Shown here piece after piece: positions 38,901 to 47,591 of a stretch of 64,000 bases of DNA. The position numbers were made by a program, and so were the translations under genes. Below the pieces are notes generated by a model. The model saw only the letters and a program-made list of their open reading frames with translations. It had not been told where the DNA came from and made no database searches. Where the stretch lies: the NCBI GenBank assembly GCA_002722175.1, contig PBKU01000050.1, positions 1 to 64,000 on the forward strand, in the 5' to 3' direction. Numbering within the stretch: the first letter of the stretch is position 1; every line of letters begins with the position of its first letter. The stretch comes from Magnetovibrio sp. Lineage in GTDB: Bacteria > Pseudomonadota > Alphaproteobacteria > Rhodospirillales > Casp-alpha2.

Positions 38901-40556
38901 GCACAAGGTGCAAAACCTGGTGAAGGTGGCCAGCTTCCAGGCTTAAAGGTAACGGAGGTTATAGCGCGGCTTAGGTATTCAACGCCAGGGGTAACACTAA
39001 TCTCGCCACCACCACATCACGATATTTATTCTATAGAGGACCTAGCTCAACTAATTTATGATCTGAAACAAATTAACCCTGAAGCTTATGTTTGTGTCAA
39101 ACTAGTGGCTCGCTCTGGGGTAGGAACTATCGCTGCAGGAGTAGCAAAGGCTAAGGCGGATGTAATCCTAATCTCTGGACATGATGGGGGTACTGGCGCC
39201 AGTCCGCAAAGTTCAATTAAATATGTTGGTATTCCGTGGGAAATGGGGCTAGCCGAAGCCAACCAAGTATTAACGTTAAACCAATTAAGGCATAATGTGA
39301 AGCTTCGAGTAGATGGAGGATTTAAGACAGGGCGAGATGTTGTAATAGCTGCAATGTTAGGTGCAGATGAATATGGGATTGGGACCACCTCTCTCGTTGC
39401 AATGGGGTGTATTATGGTTCGCCAATGCCATTCAAATACTTGTCCAGTAGGGGTTTGTTCGCAAGACCCTGTATTGCGAGAAAAGTTTTTAGGAACGCCA
39501 GAAAAGGTTGTTAATTTGTTTACGTTCATTGCGGAAGAAGTAACGGAAATATTAGCAAAATTAGGATATGGATCGATTGAAGAAATAATTGGTAGAACAG
39601 ATTTACTAGTACAAGTTAGCCGTGGTGCAAAGCATTTGGATGATCTAGATCTCAATCCGATGTTGCAACAGGCTGACTCAAAAGGCCTGCCGAGACATTA
39701 CATTGCAGAAAAGCGAAACGAAGTTCCGGATAGTTTGGATTCACAAATTTTAGCCGATGCTAAGGCTACATTTGAGCATGGCGAAAAGATGCAACTTACC
39801 TACTCTGTGCGCAATACGCATCGAGCAGTAGGAACAAGAACTAGCTCTTTGATTACGCGACGCTTTGGAATGGATGGGTTAGCACCAAACCATTTAACAA
39901 TTCGGTTAAGGGGGTCTGCCGGACAATCTCTTGGGGCCTTTGCAGTTAAGGGGTTAACCCTAGAGGTGTTGGGTGATGCAAACGATTATGTTGGGAAAGG
40001 TTTGTCGGGAGGAACAATAGTTATTAAGCCTACGATTTCTAGCCCATTGCAAAGTGAAAAAAATACAATAATTGGAAATACCGTCTTATATGGGGCAACA
40101 GCTGGGCGTCTATATGCTGCGGGGCAGGCTGGAGAACGGTTCTGTGTGCGGAATTCTGGTGCTCATGCTGTAGTTGAAGGATGTGGCTCAAACGCTTGTG
40201 AATATATGACGGGTGGTGTAGTTGCTGTCCTTGGTTCTGTTGGAAGTAATTTTGGTGCAGGGATGACAGGTGGGATGGCATTTGTTTATGATCCTGAAGG
40301 AAAATTTGAGTTAAGAGCGAATTCCCAAACTATTTTCTGGCATACATTAGAAACAGAATATTGGAAAGATGTGCTAAAAGTGTTGGTGCAGCAACATGTA
40401 AAACGCACTAATTCTGTATTTGGCATTAAGCTATTAAATACTTGGGAGCATGAGGAGTCTAGTTTTTGGCAAATTGTTCCAAAAGAAATGAAAGATAAAT
40501 TGGAGCATCCCACTACTCTGAAAGGTGAACCATCAATCCAAAAAGAAGGGTTCTGA
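35979..40556 (+). CDS. gltB: Glutamate synthase large subunit
   Basis: Alpha subunit of GOGAT, making two glutamates from glutamine and 2-oxoglutarate. 1525 residues. The class II glutaminase nucleophile is the Cys in EHDSCGVGLI (about residue 46), exposed after propeptide removal; the FMN-binding synthase domain contains SGHDGGTGASPQSS; the [3Fe-4S] ligands lie in CHSNTCPVGVCSQDP; the C-terminal beta-helix has the GGVVAVLGSVG and GMTGGMAFVYD repeats. It overlaps gltD by 4 nt and is translationally coupled to it. Confidence 0.97.
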   Translation: MSNTKSTLDQQSFKNDKCFVETYQKEVSRLAEKGLYDPAQEHDSCGVGLITTLNGKPSRRVVESAIEALKRVWHRGAVDADGKTGDGAGIHVQIPWEFFKEHIRRTGHNPGNERLAVGMLFLPRTDLSAQELCRTIVETEIIKAGYSIIGWRQVPINVDVIGEKANATRPEIEQIMIATAPNFQKANFERDLFIIRRRIENQVQLSNINEFYICSFSCRSIIYKGMFLAEQLSSFFPDLQDVRFVSNFAIYHQRYSTNTFPTWPLAQPFRMLAHNGEINTLTGNIRLTQAHEPKISSPIFGANISDLKPIIKPGSSDSAALDSVFELLCRAGRSAPLVKTMMIPESIGQNKEMPKHHSAFFSYCNAILEPWDGPAAICATDGEWAVAGLDRNGLRPMRYLITNDELFAVGSETGMVEIPEASIIEKGRIGPGGLIAISLNTGKFYSDTSIKDFLAQEHPYSDWVENVSFLGQDQIEGDNDSLSIDPEELARRQHCFGLSMEDIEMLLRPMIEDGSEAVGSMGDDAPLAVLSDRYRGLHHFFRQTFSQVTNPPIDSLREREVMSLKTRLGNLGNILEDGPKQCDLLQLDSPVLTNTAFDSMYDYFGATVAQIDCTFETGSGIGSLRNALKKIQKDAEEAVRGGKTHIVLSDLNFDQGSAPVPMILATAAVHSHLIREELRTFTSLNIRSGECLDVHYFAVLIGVGATTVNAYLAEEIIRDRSRRGLLNDLSVGVAIKNYKAAIDKGLLKIMSKMGISIVSSYRGGYCFEALGLSRSLVAQYFPGMSSRLSGIGLSGIEGKVVEMHWQAFRQGIVPLPVGGMYKYRTSGERHGHDGNLIHTLQSAVSSESYKMYKRYSKGVRNRAPIYLRDLLDFQSDRKPLRLGTPQSVTEIRKKLVAPGISLGALSPEAHETLSIAMNRIGAKSDSGEGGEDPERYKPRPNGDNPSSAIKQIASGRFGVTAEYLNNCKEIEIKIAQGAKPGEGGQLPGLKVTEVIARLRYSTPGVTLISPPPHHDIYSIEDLAQLIYDLKQINPEAYVCVKLVARSGVGTIAAGVAKAKADVILISGHDGGTGASPQSSIKYVGIPWEMGLAEANQVLTLNQLRHNVKLRVDGGFKTGRDVVIAAMLGADEYGIGTTSLVAMGCIMVRQCHSNTCPVGVCSQDPVLREKFLGTPEKVVNLFTFIAEEVTEILAKLGYGSIEEIIGRTDLLVQVSRGAKHLDDLDLNPMLQQADSKGLPRHYIAEKRNEVPDSLDSQILADAKATFEHGEKMQLTYSVRNTHRAVGTRTSSLITRRFGMDGLAPNHLTIRLRGSAGQSLGAFAVKGLTLEVLGDANDYVGKGLSGGTIVIKPTISSPLQSEKNTIIGNTVLYGATAGRLYAAGQAGERFCVRNSGAHAVVEGCGSNACEYMTGGVVAVLGSVGSNFGAGMTGGMAFVYDPEGKFELRANSQTIFWHTLETEYWKDVLKVLVQQHVKRTNSVFGIKLLNTWEHEESSFWQIVPKEMKDKLEHPTTLKGEPSIQKEGF

Positions 40557-40682
40557 GATGGTTGGCGCCCAATTTTCTTTTAGCAAAATCCATAGTTTTC
40601 ATGAGGTAGGAATTTTGAATCCATTTTTGATTCAGTTGCTAACAAAAGATATAAAGCGTTTTTTTGGAGCAAACACGTTCTT

Positions 40683-40708
40683 CCATCAAATTGCGGCTTT
40701 TTTGATGG
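40683..40708 (+). terminator. Inverted repeat after gltB
   Basis: CCATCAAA (40683-40690) pairs with TTTGATGG (40701-40708) around a 10-nt loop. It is in the gap after gltB and before the AmgK-type kinase. The T-rich part lies in the loop rather than after the stem, so it is a weak terminator candidate. Confidence 0.3.
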
Positions 40709-40765
40709 CCTGTGGAGCATTTTGAGAAAAATCAAAGTTTTTAGAACTAATCAGTTGGAAAAATC

Positions 40766-41758
40766 ATGTTGCATTCTGATAGGCACCGTGCTCGAGATAC
40801 TTTTTTTTCTGCCAATGGGTTGAGCGGCGCAAAAATTGAGCCTTTACCAAATGATGCATCGTTTCGTAAGTATTTTAGGCTAAGTATTAAAGGTCGGAAG
40901 TTCTTGCTAATGGATGCTCCCCCTGAAAAAGAAAATATAGTTTCTTATATAAGAATCTCGAAGCATCTAGCTTTGCTCGGTTTAAAGGCACCTGCTGTTT
41001 TTCAACGTGATTTGGAAAATGGATTTTTAATAGTTGAAGATTTTGGTGACAGTAGTTTAAGTGCTCTACTAAATGCTGGGGCAGACCCTATTCCGCTTTA
41101 TTATGATGCTATTGACGCTCTCGTTCATTTGCATCGTCACCCTTTAGCTTCATCTATTGATATTCCTTCATATGATATGAGTAACTTGTTGGACGAGGCA
41201 GTTCTTTTAACTGATTGGCATTGGCCTGAAGTATTAGGGAGTCAATGTAGTGAGGATGTGCGAAACGACTATATTCAGGCTTGGATTGATGTTTTGAAAA
41301 ACTTACCAACAACAAGAAATACGTTAGTTTTGCGCGATTATCACGTTGGAAATTTAATGCACCTTCCAAAGGGTAATGGGCTTAAGAGATTAGGAATTCT
41401 CGATTTTCAAGATGCATTAATCGGGCCTACAGCTTATGATTTGGTGTCTTTGATTGAAGATGCGAGAAGAGATAATTTTAGCCTTACTGAAAAGCTTTTA
41501 GAGCGTTACTTCGAGAGGATTGGAATTGAAGAGGAAAATAGCTTCAAGCGTTGGTATAATGTTTTGGGTGCCCATCGCCATGCGAAATGCGCTGGGATTT
41601 TTGTTCGATTGTGGCGTCGTGATGGCAAAAAGGGGTATCTAAAATATGTTTCACACGTAGTAAATATGCTCAGCGAACATTTGCGTTCGGACGACCTAGC
41701 TCCGCTAGCAGCTTGGTTTTATCAATATTACCCTAAATTTAAAGAAGCAGTTTTCTGA
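40766..41758 (+). CDS. amgK: Sugar kinase of the APH/AmgK family (anomeric MurNAc/GlcNAc kinase-like)
   Basis: 330 residues with the aminoglycoside-phosphotransferase fold. The N-terminal pattern LPNDASFRKYFRL is typical of AmgK, which phosphorylates MurNAc or GlcNAc for peptidoglycan recycling; catalytic residues are in LRDYHVGNLMHL (Brenner-like HxxxN... with D) and LDFQDALIGPTAYDLVSLIED. In many Alphaproteobacteria it stands with tsaE and murU; neither is next to it here, so the recycling role is less secure. It follows gltB by 209 nt. Confidence 0.75.
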   Translation: MLHSDRHRARDTFFSANGLSGAKIEPLPNDASFRKYFRLSIKGRKFLLMDAPPEKENIVSYIRISKHLALLGLKAPAVFQRDLENGFLIVEDFGDSSLSALLNAGADPIPLYYDAIDALVHLHRHPLASSIDIPSYDMSNLLDEAVLLTDWHWPEVLGSQCSEDVRNDYIQAWIDVLKNLPTTRNTLVLRDYHVGNLMHLPKGNGLKRLGILDFQDALIGPTAYDLVSLIEDARRDNFSLTEKLLERYFERIGIEEENSFKRWYNVLGAHRHAKCAGIFVRLWRRDGKKGYLKYVSHVVNMLSEHLRSDDLAPLAAWFYQYYPKFKEAVF

Positions 41759-41804
41759 AGGTAGGTTATAGTAACTTTTTACTGCAGAAACTTTTCTTCT
41801 GAGG

Positions 41805-43289
41805 TCACTTAGATAGTGTTCTTTCTATTGCGTATTTCCATCCTAGATACTTTTTCTCCTGGTCGTGGATTTTTGTGCTTGGCATGAATCTGCGGTCTAC
41901 TCTTCAATTTTTGCTGAAGACTTTATAATCCGGATAAAAGCCACAATGCATGCCAGACAATTGTGCGGCACCTAATGCAGTCGTCTCTAAATTATAAGGA
42001 CGGTCTACTGGGATATTCAGCAAATCAGCTAAGAACTGCATGGTCCAGTCTGAGTTTGCCATCCCACCATCTGCACGCAGCATCTTATTGGCTTTAGTTT
42101 GCCAACTGGAAATAGATTCCATTAAGTCCTTAACTTGGAAGCACACACTCTCCAGAGAAGCGCGCACGAGTTCAGGTCGTCCTGTATTTCGTTCTATTCC
42201 AAATATAGAATCTCTGCAATCTGGGTCCCAGTGCGGCGCGCCCAATCCAACAAAAGCAGGGACAAAAAAGATGTTTTGGCATGGGTCAGCTTTGGTTGCT
42301 AGTTTATCGCATTCCGTTACATTTTCAATTAGACGTAAACTATCACGAAGCCATTGCAGAACTGTGCCAGCTGAAAAAATAGATCCTTCAATAGCATAAA
42401 CTGGTCTACCGTTAAGTTGATAGGCGATAGTGGTTATCAGTTTATTATCTGACATTGATGGGGTTCCCCCAGTATTTAGCAAGATAAAGCAACCGGTACC
42501 AAAGGTGACTTTAATCATGCCAGGTTCAAAGCACGCTTGGCCGAAAGCTGCTGCCTGATGATCTCCTAATACACCCGAGATTGACACAGAGCCACCAAAG
42601 ATATTGTGCGTGACATTCCCAAAGGAAGAAGCCGAGTCTAACACATTAGGGAGAATGGATTTGGGAATTCTAAAAATGTCTAATAGTTCATTACTCCAAA
42701 TACCTTGGTTTATATCGTATAACATTGTGCGACTTGCGTTAGTTGCGTCAGTGGCGTGAATTTTGCCTTCCGTAAATTTCCAGAGCAGGAAAGTATCGAC
42801 GGTGCCAAAAGCAAGGTACCCTTTTTCTGCCGTCTTCCTTGCACCAGGGACATTATCAAGAATCCATGCAATCTTTGTCGCTGAGAAATAAGGGTCGAAT
42901 ACTAGACCGGTTTGCAGCTTTATAAGTTTTTCAGTGCTAGCGACTTTTAAAGCCTCACAATATTGTGAAGTGCGACGGTCTTGCCATACTATAGCCGGAT
43001 AGATAGGTTTTCCATCTCTTCGGTTCCAGATAATTGTTGTTCCACGCTGATTTGTTATCCCAATGGTTGCAATATTCTTTGGGCTTGCATTAGCTTTTTC
43101 CAGGGCACCTTTACATGCTAGGACTACACTTTTCCAGATATCTTCAGGTTGATGCTCTACCCAACCAGGTTTCGGGAAATGTTGGTCAAAAGTGACTTGA
43201 AACGTTGCACATACTTTGTGATTTGAATCAAATAAAAATTCTTTAGTCGATGACGTGCTTTTGTCGACTGCCAAAACATACCTGGTCTT
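41805..43289 (-). pseudogene. glpK: Glycerol kinase, disrupted (start codon lost, in-frame TGA)
   Basis: FGGY-family kinase that would phosphorylate glycerol. Recognisable parts include DKSTSSTKEFLFD (nucleotide loop), GITNQRGTTIIW, GDHQAAAFGQ and LRADGGMANSDWTMQFLAD. Two lesions are seen. First, the family N-terminus (residues like TRYVLAVD) is open from 43286 but the place for ATG reads AAG (43287-43289); only a TTG at 43274 remains as a start. Second, a TGA (41904-41906) interrupts the gene; the same frame then continues with RVDRRFMPS and YLGWKYAIERTL to a stop at 41805-41807, exactly the usual C-terminal end. The TGA stands where tryptophan is expected. Other genes use TGA as stop. With both repairs the protein is about 494 residues, the normal length. 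Confidence 0.8.
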
Positions 43290-43535
43290 GAATTATATTC
43301 CTTTTTCTTCGTTGCGTGTATTTGTTAACTAATGAAACTTGACAAATTTTAAGTCCTAGGGTCAGTGTATTTCCATTAACAAATGAATTTGTTCGATTCT
43401 ATTCTGAAGATACTTCAAAATGTAGAAAACCTGGCCTTGGCTTGCTATATTTATAGTTTAGGCAATGATATTTGATCTTTCATTGTTAGTTATGCTTAAA
43501 TTTTTGGGTTGCAATGACTGAAGGGGAATAACGAT

Positions 43536-45260
43536 ATGACGGATACTGCCTCAGATACACTGGCAAAAAAGGATATGTCCGGAAATATGATTTCGGGCGG
43601 GCGCCTTGTTGCGAAAGCCTTAAAGGCCGAGGGTGTTGATACTATATTCACTCTATGCGGTGGACACATCATTGATATTTATGACGGCTGTATTGATGAG
43701 GGTATTCGAATTATTGATGTTCGGCATGAACAAACGGCGGCGCATGCAGCTGATGGGTATGCCCGTCAAACTGGGAAACTGGGTTGTGTGGTTACTACAG
43801 CTGGGCCTGGCTGCACTAATGCTGTGACAGGGATTGCAACGGCCTTAAGGTCAGAAAGCCCGGTTCTTCATATTGGAGGGCAGAGTTCCCTGGCACAGCA
43901 TAAAATGGGATCATTGCAAGATTTACCCCACGTTGATTTAATGGCCCCAATTACAAAATTTTCGGCGGGTGTTATGTCAACAGAACGAGTGGCTGACATG
44001 GTATCGATGGCGGCCAGAGAATGCTTTGCTGGAGCTTTTGGTCCAAGCTACCTTGAGATTCCAAGGGACGTGTTGGATCGAGAAATACCGGTTGAAGATG
44101 CAATTATACCGAAAGAAAATAAGTATAGGGCCTCAGTTAATACAATTGGTGACGAAAATGACATCAATTCTTTAGCCAATATTTTGATGAAAGCAAAAAA
44201 ACCAGCCATGTTGGTTGGATCGCAGGTATTTATGGCTAGGGGGCACGAGCCAGCAATTACCTTAGCTCGTACTATTAATATTCCGTTATACATGAATGGC
44301 GCGTGCCGAGGGATCTTACCGCCGGGAGATCCCCATTATTTTAACCGGACCCGACGTCAAGCGTTTAATAGTGCAGACGTTATCGTAATTGTTGGTACTC
44401 CATTTGATTTTCGTATGGGTTATGGGAAACGCATCCGTGAAGAAGCTATCTTGGTACAAATAGACCAAGACTACCGTACAGTTGGCAAAAACAGAGATAT
44501 TTCTCTTGGCTTAGTTGGGGATCCTGGAGCAATTTTTCGTGCTGTATTGAAGCAGATAAAAGATCAATCAAACAATGGGTTTGAGCAACGTGAAAAGTGG
44601 TTGCATGAATTAAGGAAGTCTGAGGAGGCGGCAACCGAAAAATTGATGCCAATGTTTTTAAATGACTCTTCCCCTATTCACCCTTATCGCTTGGCGTGGG
44701 AAATAAATGAGTTTTTAGATGAAGATACTATTTATATTGGAGATGGGGGAGATATTGTAACGATATCGGCGCAAGCAGTGCAGCCACGATCTCCAGGCCA
44801 TTGGATGGACCCAGGTGCACTTGGTTCGCTTGGCGTTGGCACAGGATTCTCTATGGCAGCTAAGTTGGCACATCCTGATAAAGAGGTCCTATGCCTTTAC
44901 GGTGACGGTTCATTTGGGATGACAGCTTTTGATATTGAAACTGCAAATCGATTTAAGGCACCGTTTATAGCAGTTGTTGGAAATAACTCACATATGAATC
45001 AGATACGCTATGGACAAATTTCTAAGTACGGTGAACAAAGAGGAAATGTAGGGAACAAGCTAGGGGATGTACGTTTTTCAGAATTTGCTCGAATGCTTGA
45101 CGGGTATGGTGAGGAAGTAAACTCTCCTATGGAGATTCAACCCGCCCTGAGGCGAGCCCGTGAAGCTGTCAAACGGGACGGTAAGTCCTCCGTTATCAAT
45201 GTTTGGGTAGATGAAAACGAATATGCACCAGGCACCAAGGCGCAGACAATGTACAAATAA
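43536..45260 (+). CDS. ThDP-dependent lyase/decarboxylase, acetolactate-synthase superfamily
   Basis: 574 residues in three ThDP-enzyme domains. The catalytic Glu is E65 in VRHEQTAAHAADGYAR; the ThDP-Mg motif runs from GDGSFGM (456-462) to GNN (482-484). It is close in layout to 2-hydroxyacyl-CoA lyase, oxalyl-CoA decarboxylase and acetolactate synthase, but is clearly not a standard Oxc (its active-site neighbourhoods differ) nor sulfoacetaldehyde acetyltransferase Xsc. The next gene, a formyl-CoA transferase, suggests a substrate carried as a CoA thioester and formyl-CoA as product, i.e. oxalyl-CoA decarboxylation or 2-hydroxyacyl-CoA cleavage; this is inference. A good GGGGAA ribosome-binding site precedes the ATG. 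Confidence 0.8.
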   Translation: MTDTASDTLAKKDMSGNMISGGRLVAKALKAEGVDTIFTLCGGHIIDIYDGCIDEGIRIIDVRHEQTAAHAADGYARQTGKLGCVVTTAGPGCTNAVTGIATALRSESPVLHIGGQSSLAQHKMGSLQDLPHVDLMAPITKFSAGVMSTERVADMVSMAARECFAGAFGPSYLEIPRDVLDREIPVEDAIIPKENKYRASVNTIGDENDINSLANILMKAKKPAMLVGSQVFMARGHEPAITLARTINIPLYMNGACRGILPPGDPHYFNRTRRQAFNSADVIVIVGTPFDFRMGYGKRIREEAILVQIDQDYRTVGKNRDISLGLVGDPGAIFRAVLKQIKDQSNNGFEQREKWLHELRKSEEAATEKLMPMFLNDSSPIHPYRLAWEINEFLDEDTIYIGDGGDIVTISAQAVQPRSPGHWMDPGALGSLGVGTGFSMAAKLAHPDKEVLCLYGDGSFGMTAFDIETANRFKAPFIAVVGNNSHMNQIRYGQISKYGEQRGNVGNKLGDVRFSEFARMLDGYGEEVNSPMEIQPALRRAREAVKRDGKSSVINVWVDENEYAPGTKAQTMYK

Positions 45261-45339
45261 AAGTGAAACGGCAAATCAGAAGGCCAGTAAATAGATAATT
45301 GTGTTGATAGAAATTATAGTTTTCAGAGAGGTTTGTTGA

Positions 45340-46584
45340 ATGGAGCAAGCATTAAAAGGTATTAAGATATTAGATATGACGCATGTCCAATCGGGCCCCA
45401 CGTGCACGCAACTGTTAGCTTGGTTTGGTGCCGATGTAATTAAGGTTGAAAGGCCAGGGGGTGGAGATGCAACTAGAGGCCAACTAAGAGACCTTCCAGA
45501 TGTTGATAGTCTTTATTTTACAATGTTAAATCATAATAAGCGCAGTATTACGTTGAATACAAAATCTGAGGCTGGGAAAAAAATTTTTTCAAAATTAGTT
45601 GCCCATTGTGATGCCTTGGTTGAAAACTTTGCGCCGGGGGCACTCGATCGCATGGGCTTTTCTTGGGCACAGATACAGCGTATTAATCCAAGAATTGTTT
45701 ACGCTTCAATTAAAGGCTTTGGCCCAGGTCCATATGAAGACTGCAAAGTTTATGAAAATGTTGCGCAATGCACAGGGGGATCAGCTTCAACGACAGGGGT
45801 AATTGATGGCTTCCCAATGGTTACGGGTGCCCAGATAGGTGATTCGGGAACCGGGCTACATCTTGCGCTAGGCATTGTAACTGCACTGTACCAGCGAACA
45901 GTTTCAGGGAAAGGGCAACGTGTCGAATGCGCTATGCAGGATGGAGTTCTTAATTTGTGCCGCGTTAAATTGCGTGATCAACAGCGTTTAAAGAACGGTC
46001 CGTTAAAAGAATATCCCCAGTTTCCAAATGGTGAATTTGGGAATGCAGTTCCAAGAGCAGGCAATGCGTCTGGCGGCGGTCAACCAGGTTGGATCGTTAG
46101 GTGCAAAGACTGGGAGAATGATCCAGACTCCTATATTTACGTTATTGCTCAAGAAGGTGCATTCCCTGGATTGGCAAATGCAATTGGCCATGATGACTGG
46201 TTGAATGACCCAGAGTGGAACACCCCAGAAGCGCGCCTTCCCAAGCTTGATGAAATGTTTTCTGAAATTGAAAGATGGACTCTAACCAAAACAAAATTTG
46301 AGGTTATGGATATTTTAAATCGGCTAAATGTTCCCTGTGGCCCAATTTTAAGTATGGAAGAGTTGGCAAATGAAAAAAGCCTGCGCGAAACGGGGACCGT
46401 CGTAGAAGTTGATCATCCAGAACGCGGTAAATATTTGACAGTTGGGAATCCAATAAAACTGTCAGATAGTTATGTTGATGTAAGTCGCTCACCATTATTA
46501 GGCGAGCATACGGACGAAATACTATCGGAACTAGGCCTAGATATAGAGGAAATACGGCAGGCAAAAGAACATGGTGCAGTATAA
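45340..46584 (+). CDS. frc: Formyl-CoA:oxalate CoA-transferase (class III CoA-transferase)
   Basis: 414 residues, very like characterised Frc along its whole length. The opening [20 protein letters not shown], the catalytic aspartate D168 in QIGDSGTG, the [19 protein letters not shown] helix, the mobile glycine loop [11 protein letters not shown] and the end [10 protein letters not shown] are all family signatures. It moves CoA from formyl-CoA to an acid such as oxalate. In oxalate-degrading bacteria it pairs with Oxc; here its partner is the unusual ThDP enzyme 79 nt upstream. The C-terminus is normal. The substrate could differ from oxalate. Confidence 0.88.
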   Translation: MEQALKGIKILDMTHVQSGPTCTQLLAWFGADVIKVERPGGGDATRGQLRDLPDVDSLYFTMLNHNKRSITLNTKSEAGKKIFSKLVAHCDALVENFAPGALDRMGFSWAQIQRINPRIVYASIKGFGPGPYEDCKVYENVAQCTGGSASTTGVIDGFPMVTGAQIGDSGTGLHLALGIVTALYQRTVSGKGQRVECAMQDGVLNLCRVKLRDQQRLKNGPLKEYPQFPNGEFGNAVPRAGNASGGGQPGWIVRCKDWENDPDSYIYVIAQEGAFPGLANAIGHDDWLNDPEWNTPEARLPKLDEMFSEIERWTLTKTKFEVMDILNRLNVPCGPILSMEELANEKSLRETGTVVEVDHPERGKYLTVGNPIKLSDSYVDVSRSPLLGEHTDEILSELGLDIEEIRQAKEHGAV

Positions 46585-46614
46585 CTGGTTTTGCCTATTG
46601 GGCGGGAGAAAGAT

Positions 46615-47532
46615 ATGCGTTTAGTTGTTATGGGACAGCAAGGCTTTGGAAAAGCGTGTTTGGAAGCAATATTAGAAAAAGGGAAGGATGAGGTGGTAGG
46701 TGTATACTGTGCCCCTGACCTGAAAGAAAAACCAATTGATCCTATTAAAGAGGCTGCCATTGAGAACAGCCTGCCATTTTATCAACCGGCTAATTTTAAG
46801 ACGGAAGAGACTGTTTCACAACTTCTAGAGTTGAAGCCAGACCTTTGCGTTATGGCTTATGTAACTATTTTTGTACCCGAGAAGGTGAGACGTATTCCAA
46901 GGTATGGTTCCATTTGTTTCCATCCATCATTATTACCAAAACACAGAGGTCCTAGTTCCATAAATTGGCCAATTATTTTAGGGGCTAAGAAAACCGGTCT
47001 GTCCATATTTTGGCCAAACGATGGCTTAGATGAAGGGGAAATACTGCTGCAGAAAGAGGTTGTAATTGAACCAGATGATACGCTGGGCGATATTTATTTT
47101 GGAAAAATATTTCCACTGGGCGTTGAGGCTATTCTAGAATCTATAGAGCTTATTTCTCACGGCAATGCCAACAAAACACCACAGGATCATGCCCAGGCAA
47201 CTTATGAAAGTTGGTGTCGACATGAAGACGCAGAAATTAATTGGTCTGAACCGACAGAGAAAATTTATAATTTGATTCGTGGCACCAATCCTCAACCCGG
47301 TGCATGGACAACCTTGGATGGGGCTCAGCTTAAAATTTTTGATTGTGCACTTACAAAGAAGTGTAAAGGCAACCCTGGAGAGATCGTTCAAATACGTAGC
47401 GAGGGCTTTGTTGTTTCAACGTTTGGCGAGGGAATTTTAGTTAAGCGTGTAAAGCCTGAAAATGAGAAAAAAATATCTGCAGGTGAATTTGCCAAAAGAG
47501 TTAACCTAAAACCAGGTACTTCCTTTAGGTAG
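46615..47532 (+). CDS. Formyl-THF-hydrolase-domain protein (FDH N-terminal domain-like)
   Basis: 305 residues from the ATG at 46615, preceded by GGGAGAAAG; an upstream TTG would add eight residues. It resembles the N-terminal hydrolase domain of 10-formyl-THF dehydrogenase (ALDH1L1) more than Fmt: MGQQGFGKA, the active-site FHPSLLPKHRGPSSINW (His103) and the NDGLDEGEILLQ loop (Asp139), followed by the INWSEPTEKIYNLIRG linker and a C-terminal OB-fold-like region. In ALDH1L1 this domain is fused to an aldehyde dehydrogenase; here it stands alone, 30 nt after frc. It could release or move formyl groups produced by the neighbouring enzymes; the acceptor is not known. Confidence 0.75.
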   Translation: MRLVVMGQQGFGKACLEAILEKGKDEVVGVYCAPDLKEKPIDPIKEAAIENSLPFYQPANFKTEETVSQLLELKPDLCVMAYVTIFVPEKVRRIPRYGSICFHPSLLPKHRGPSSINWPIILGAKKTGLSIFWPNDGLDEGEILLQKEVVIEPDDTLGDIYFGKIFPLGVEAILESIELISHGNANKTPQDHAQATYESWCRHEDAEINWSEPTEKIYNLIRGTNPQPGAWTTLDGAQLKIFDCALTKKCKGNPGEIVQIRSEGFVVSTFGEGILVKRVKPENEKKISAGEFAKRVNLKPGTSFR

Positions 47533-47543
47533 GGCTTTTTTTT
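47504..47543 (+). terminator. Intrinsic terminator at the end of the frc cassette
   Basis: ACCTAAA (47504-47510) and TTTAGGT (47524-47530) form a stem followed by AGGGC and eight T residues (about 47536-47543). The hairpin lies across the last codons of the formyl-hydrolase-like gene. It would end the plus-strand cassette before the convergent aldehyde dehydrogenase. Confidence 0.5.
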
Positions 47544-47591
47544 ATTGCGTTTTGGGTGGTAGTTTATTTTCAATCAATTAGAAATGGCTTT

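Noticed and set aside
40525-40725. Small gene after gltB
   Set aside because: Overlaps the gltB end, no convincing ribosome-binding site, and its 3' part is an inverted repeat.
41904-41906. Reassignment of TGA to tryptophan
   Set aside because: TGA is the natural stop of several intact genes in the window and TGG is used for Trp throughout.
43536-45260. Sulfoacetaldehyde acetyltransferase (Xsc)
   Set aside because: Same superfamily and length class, but the sequence around the catalytic Glu and the ThDP motif does not follow Xsc, and pta is absent.
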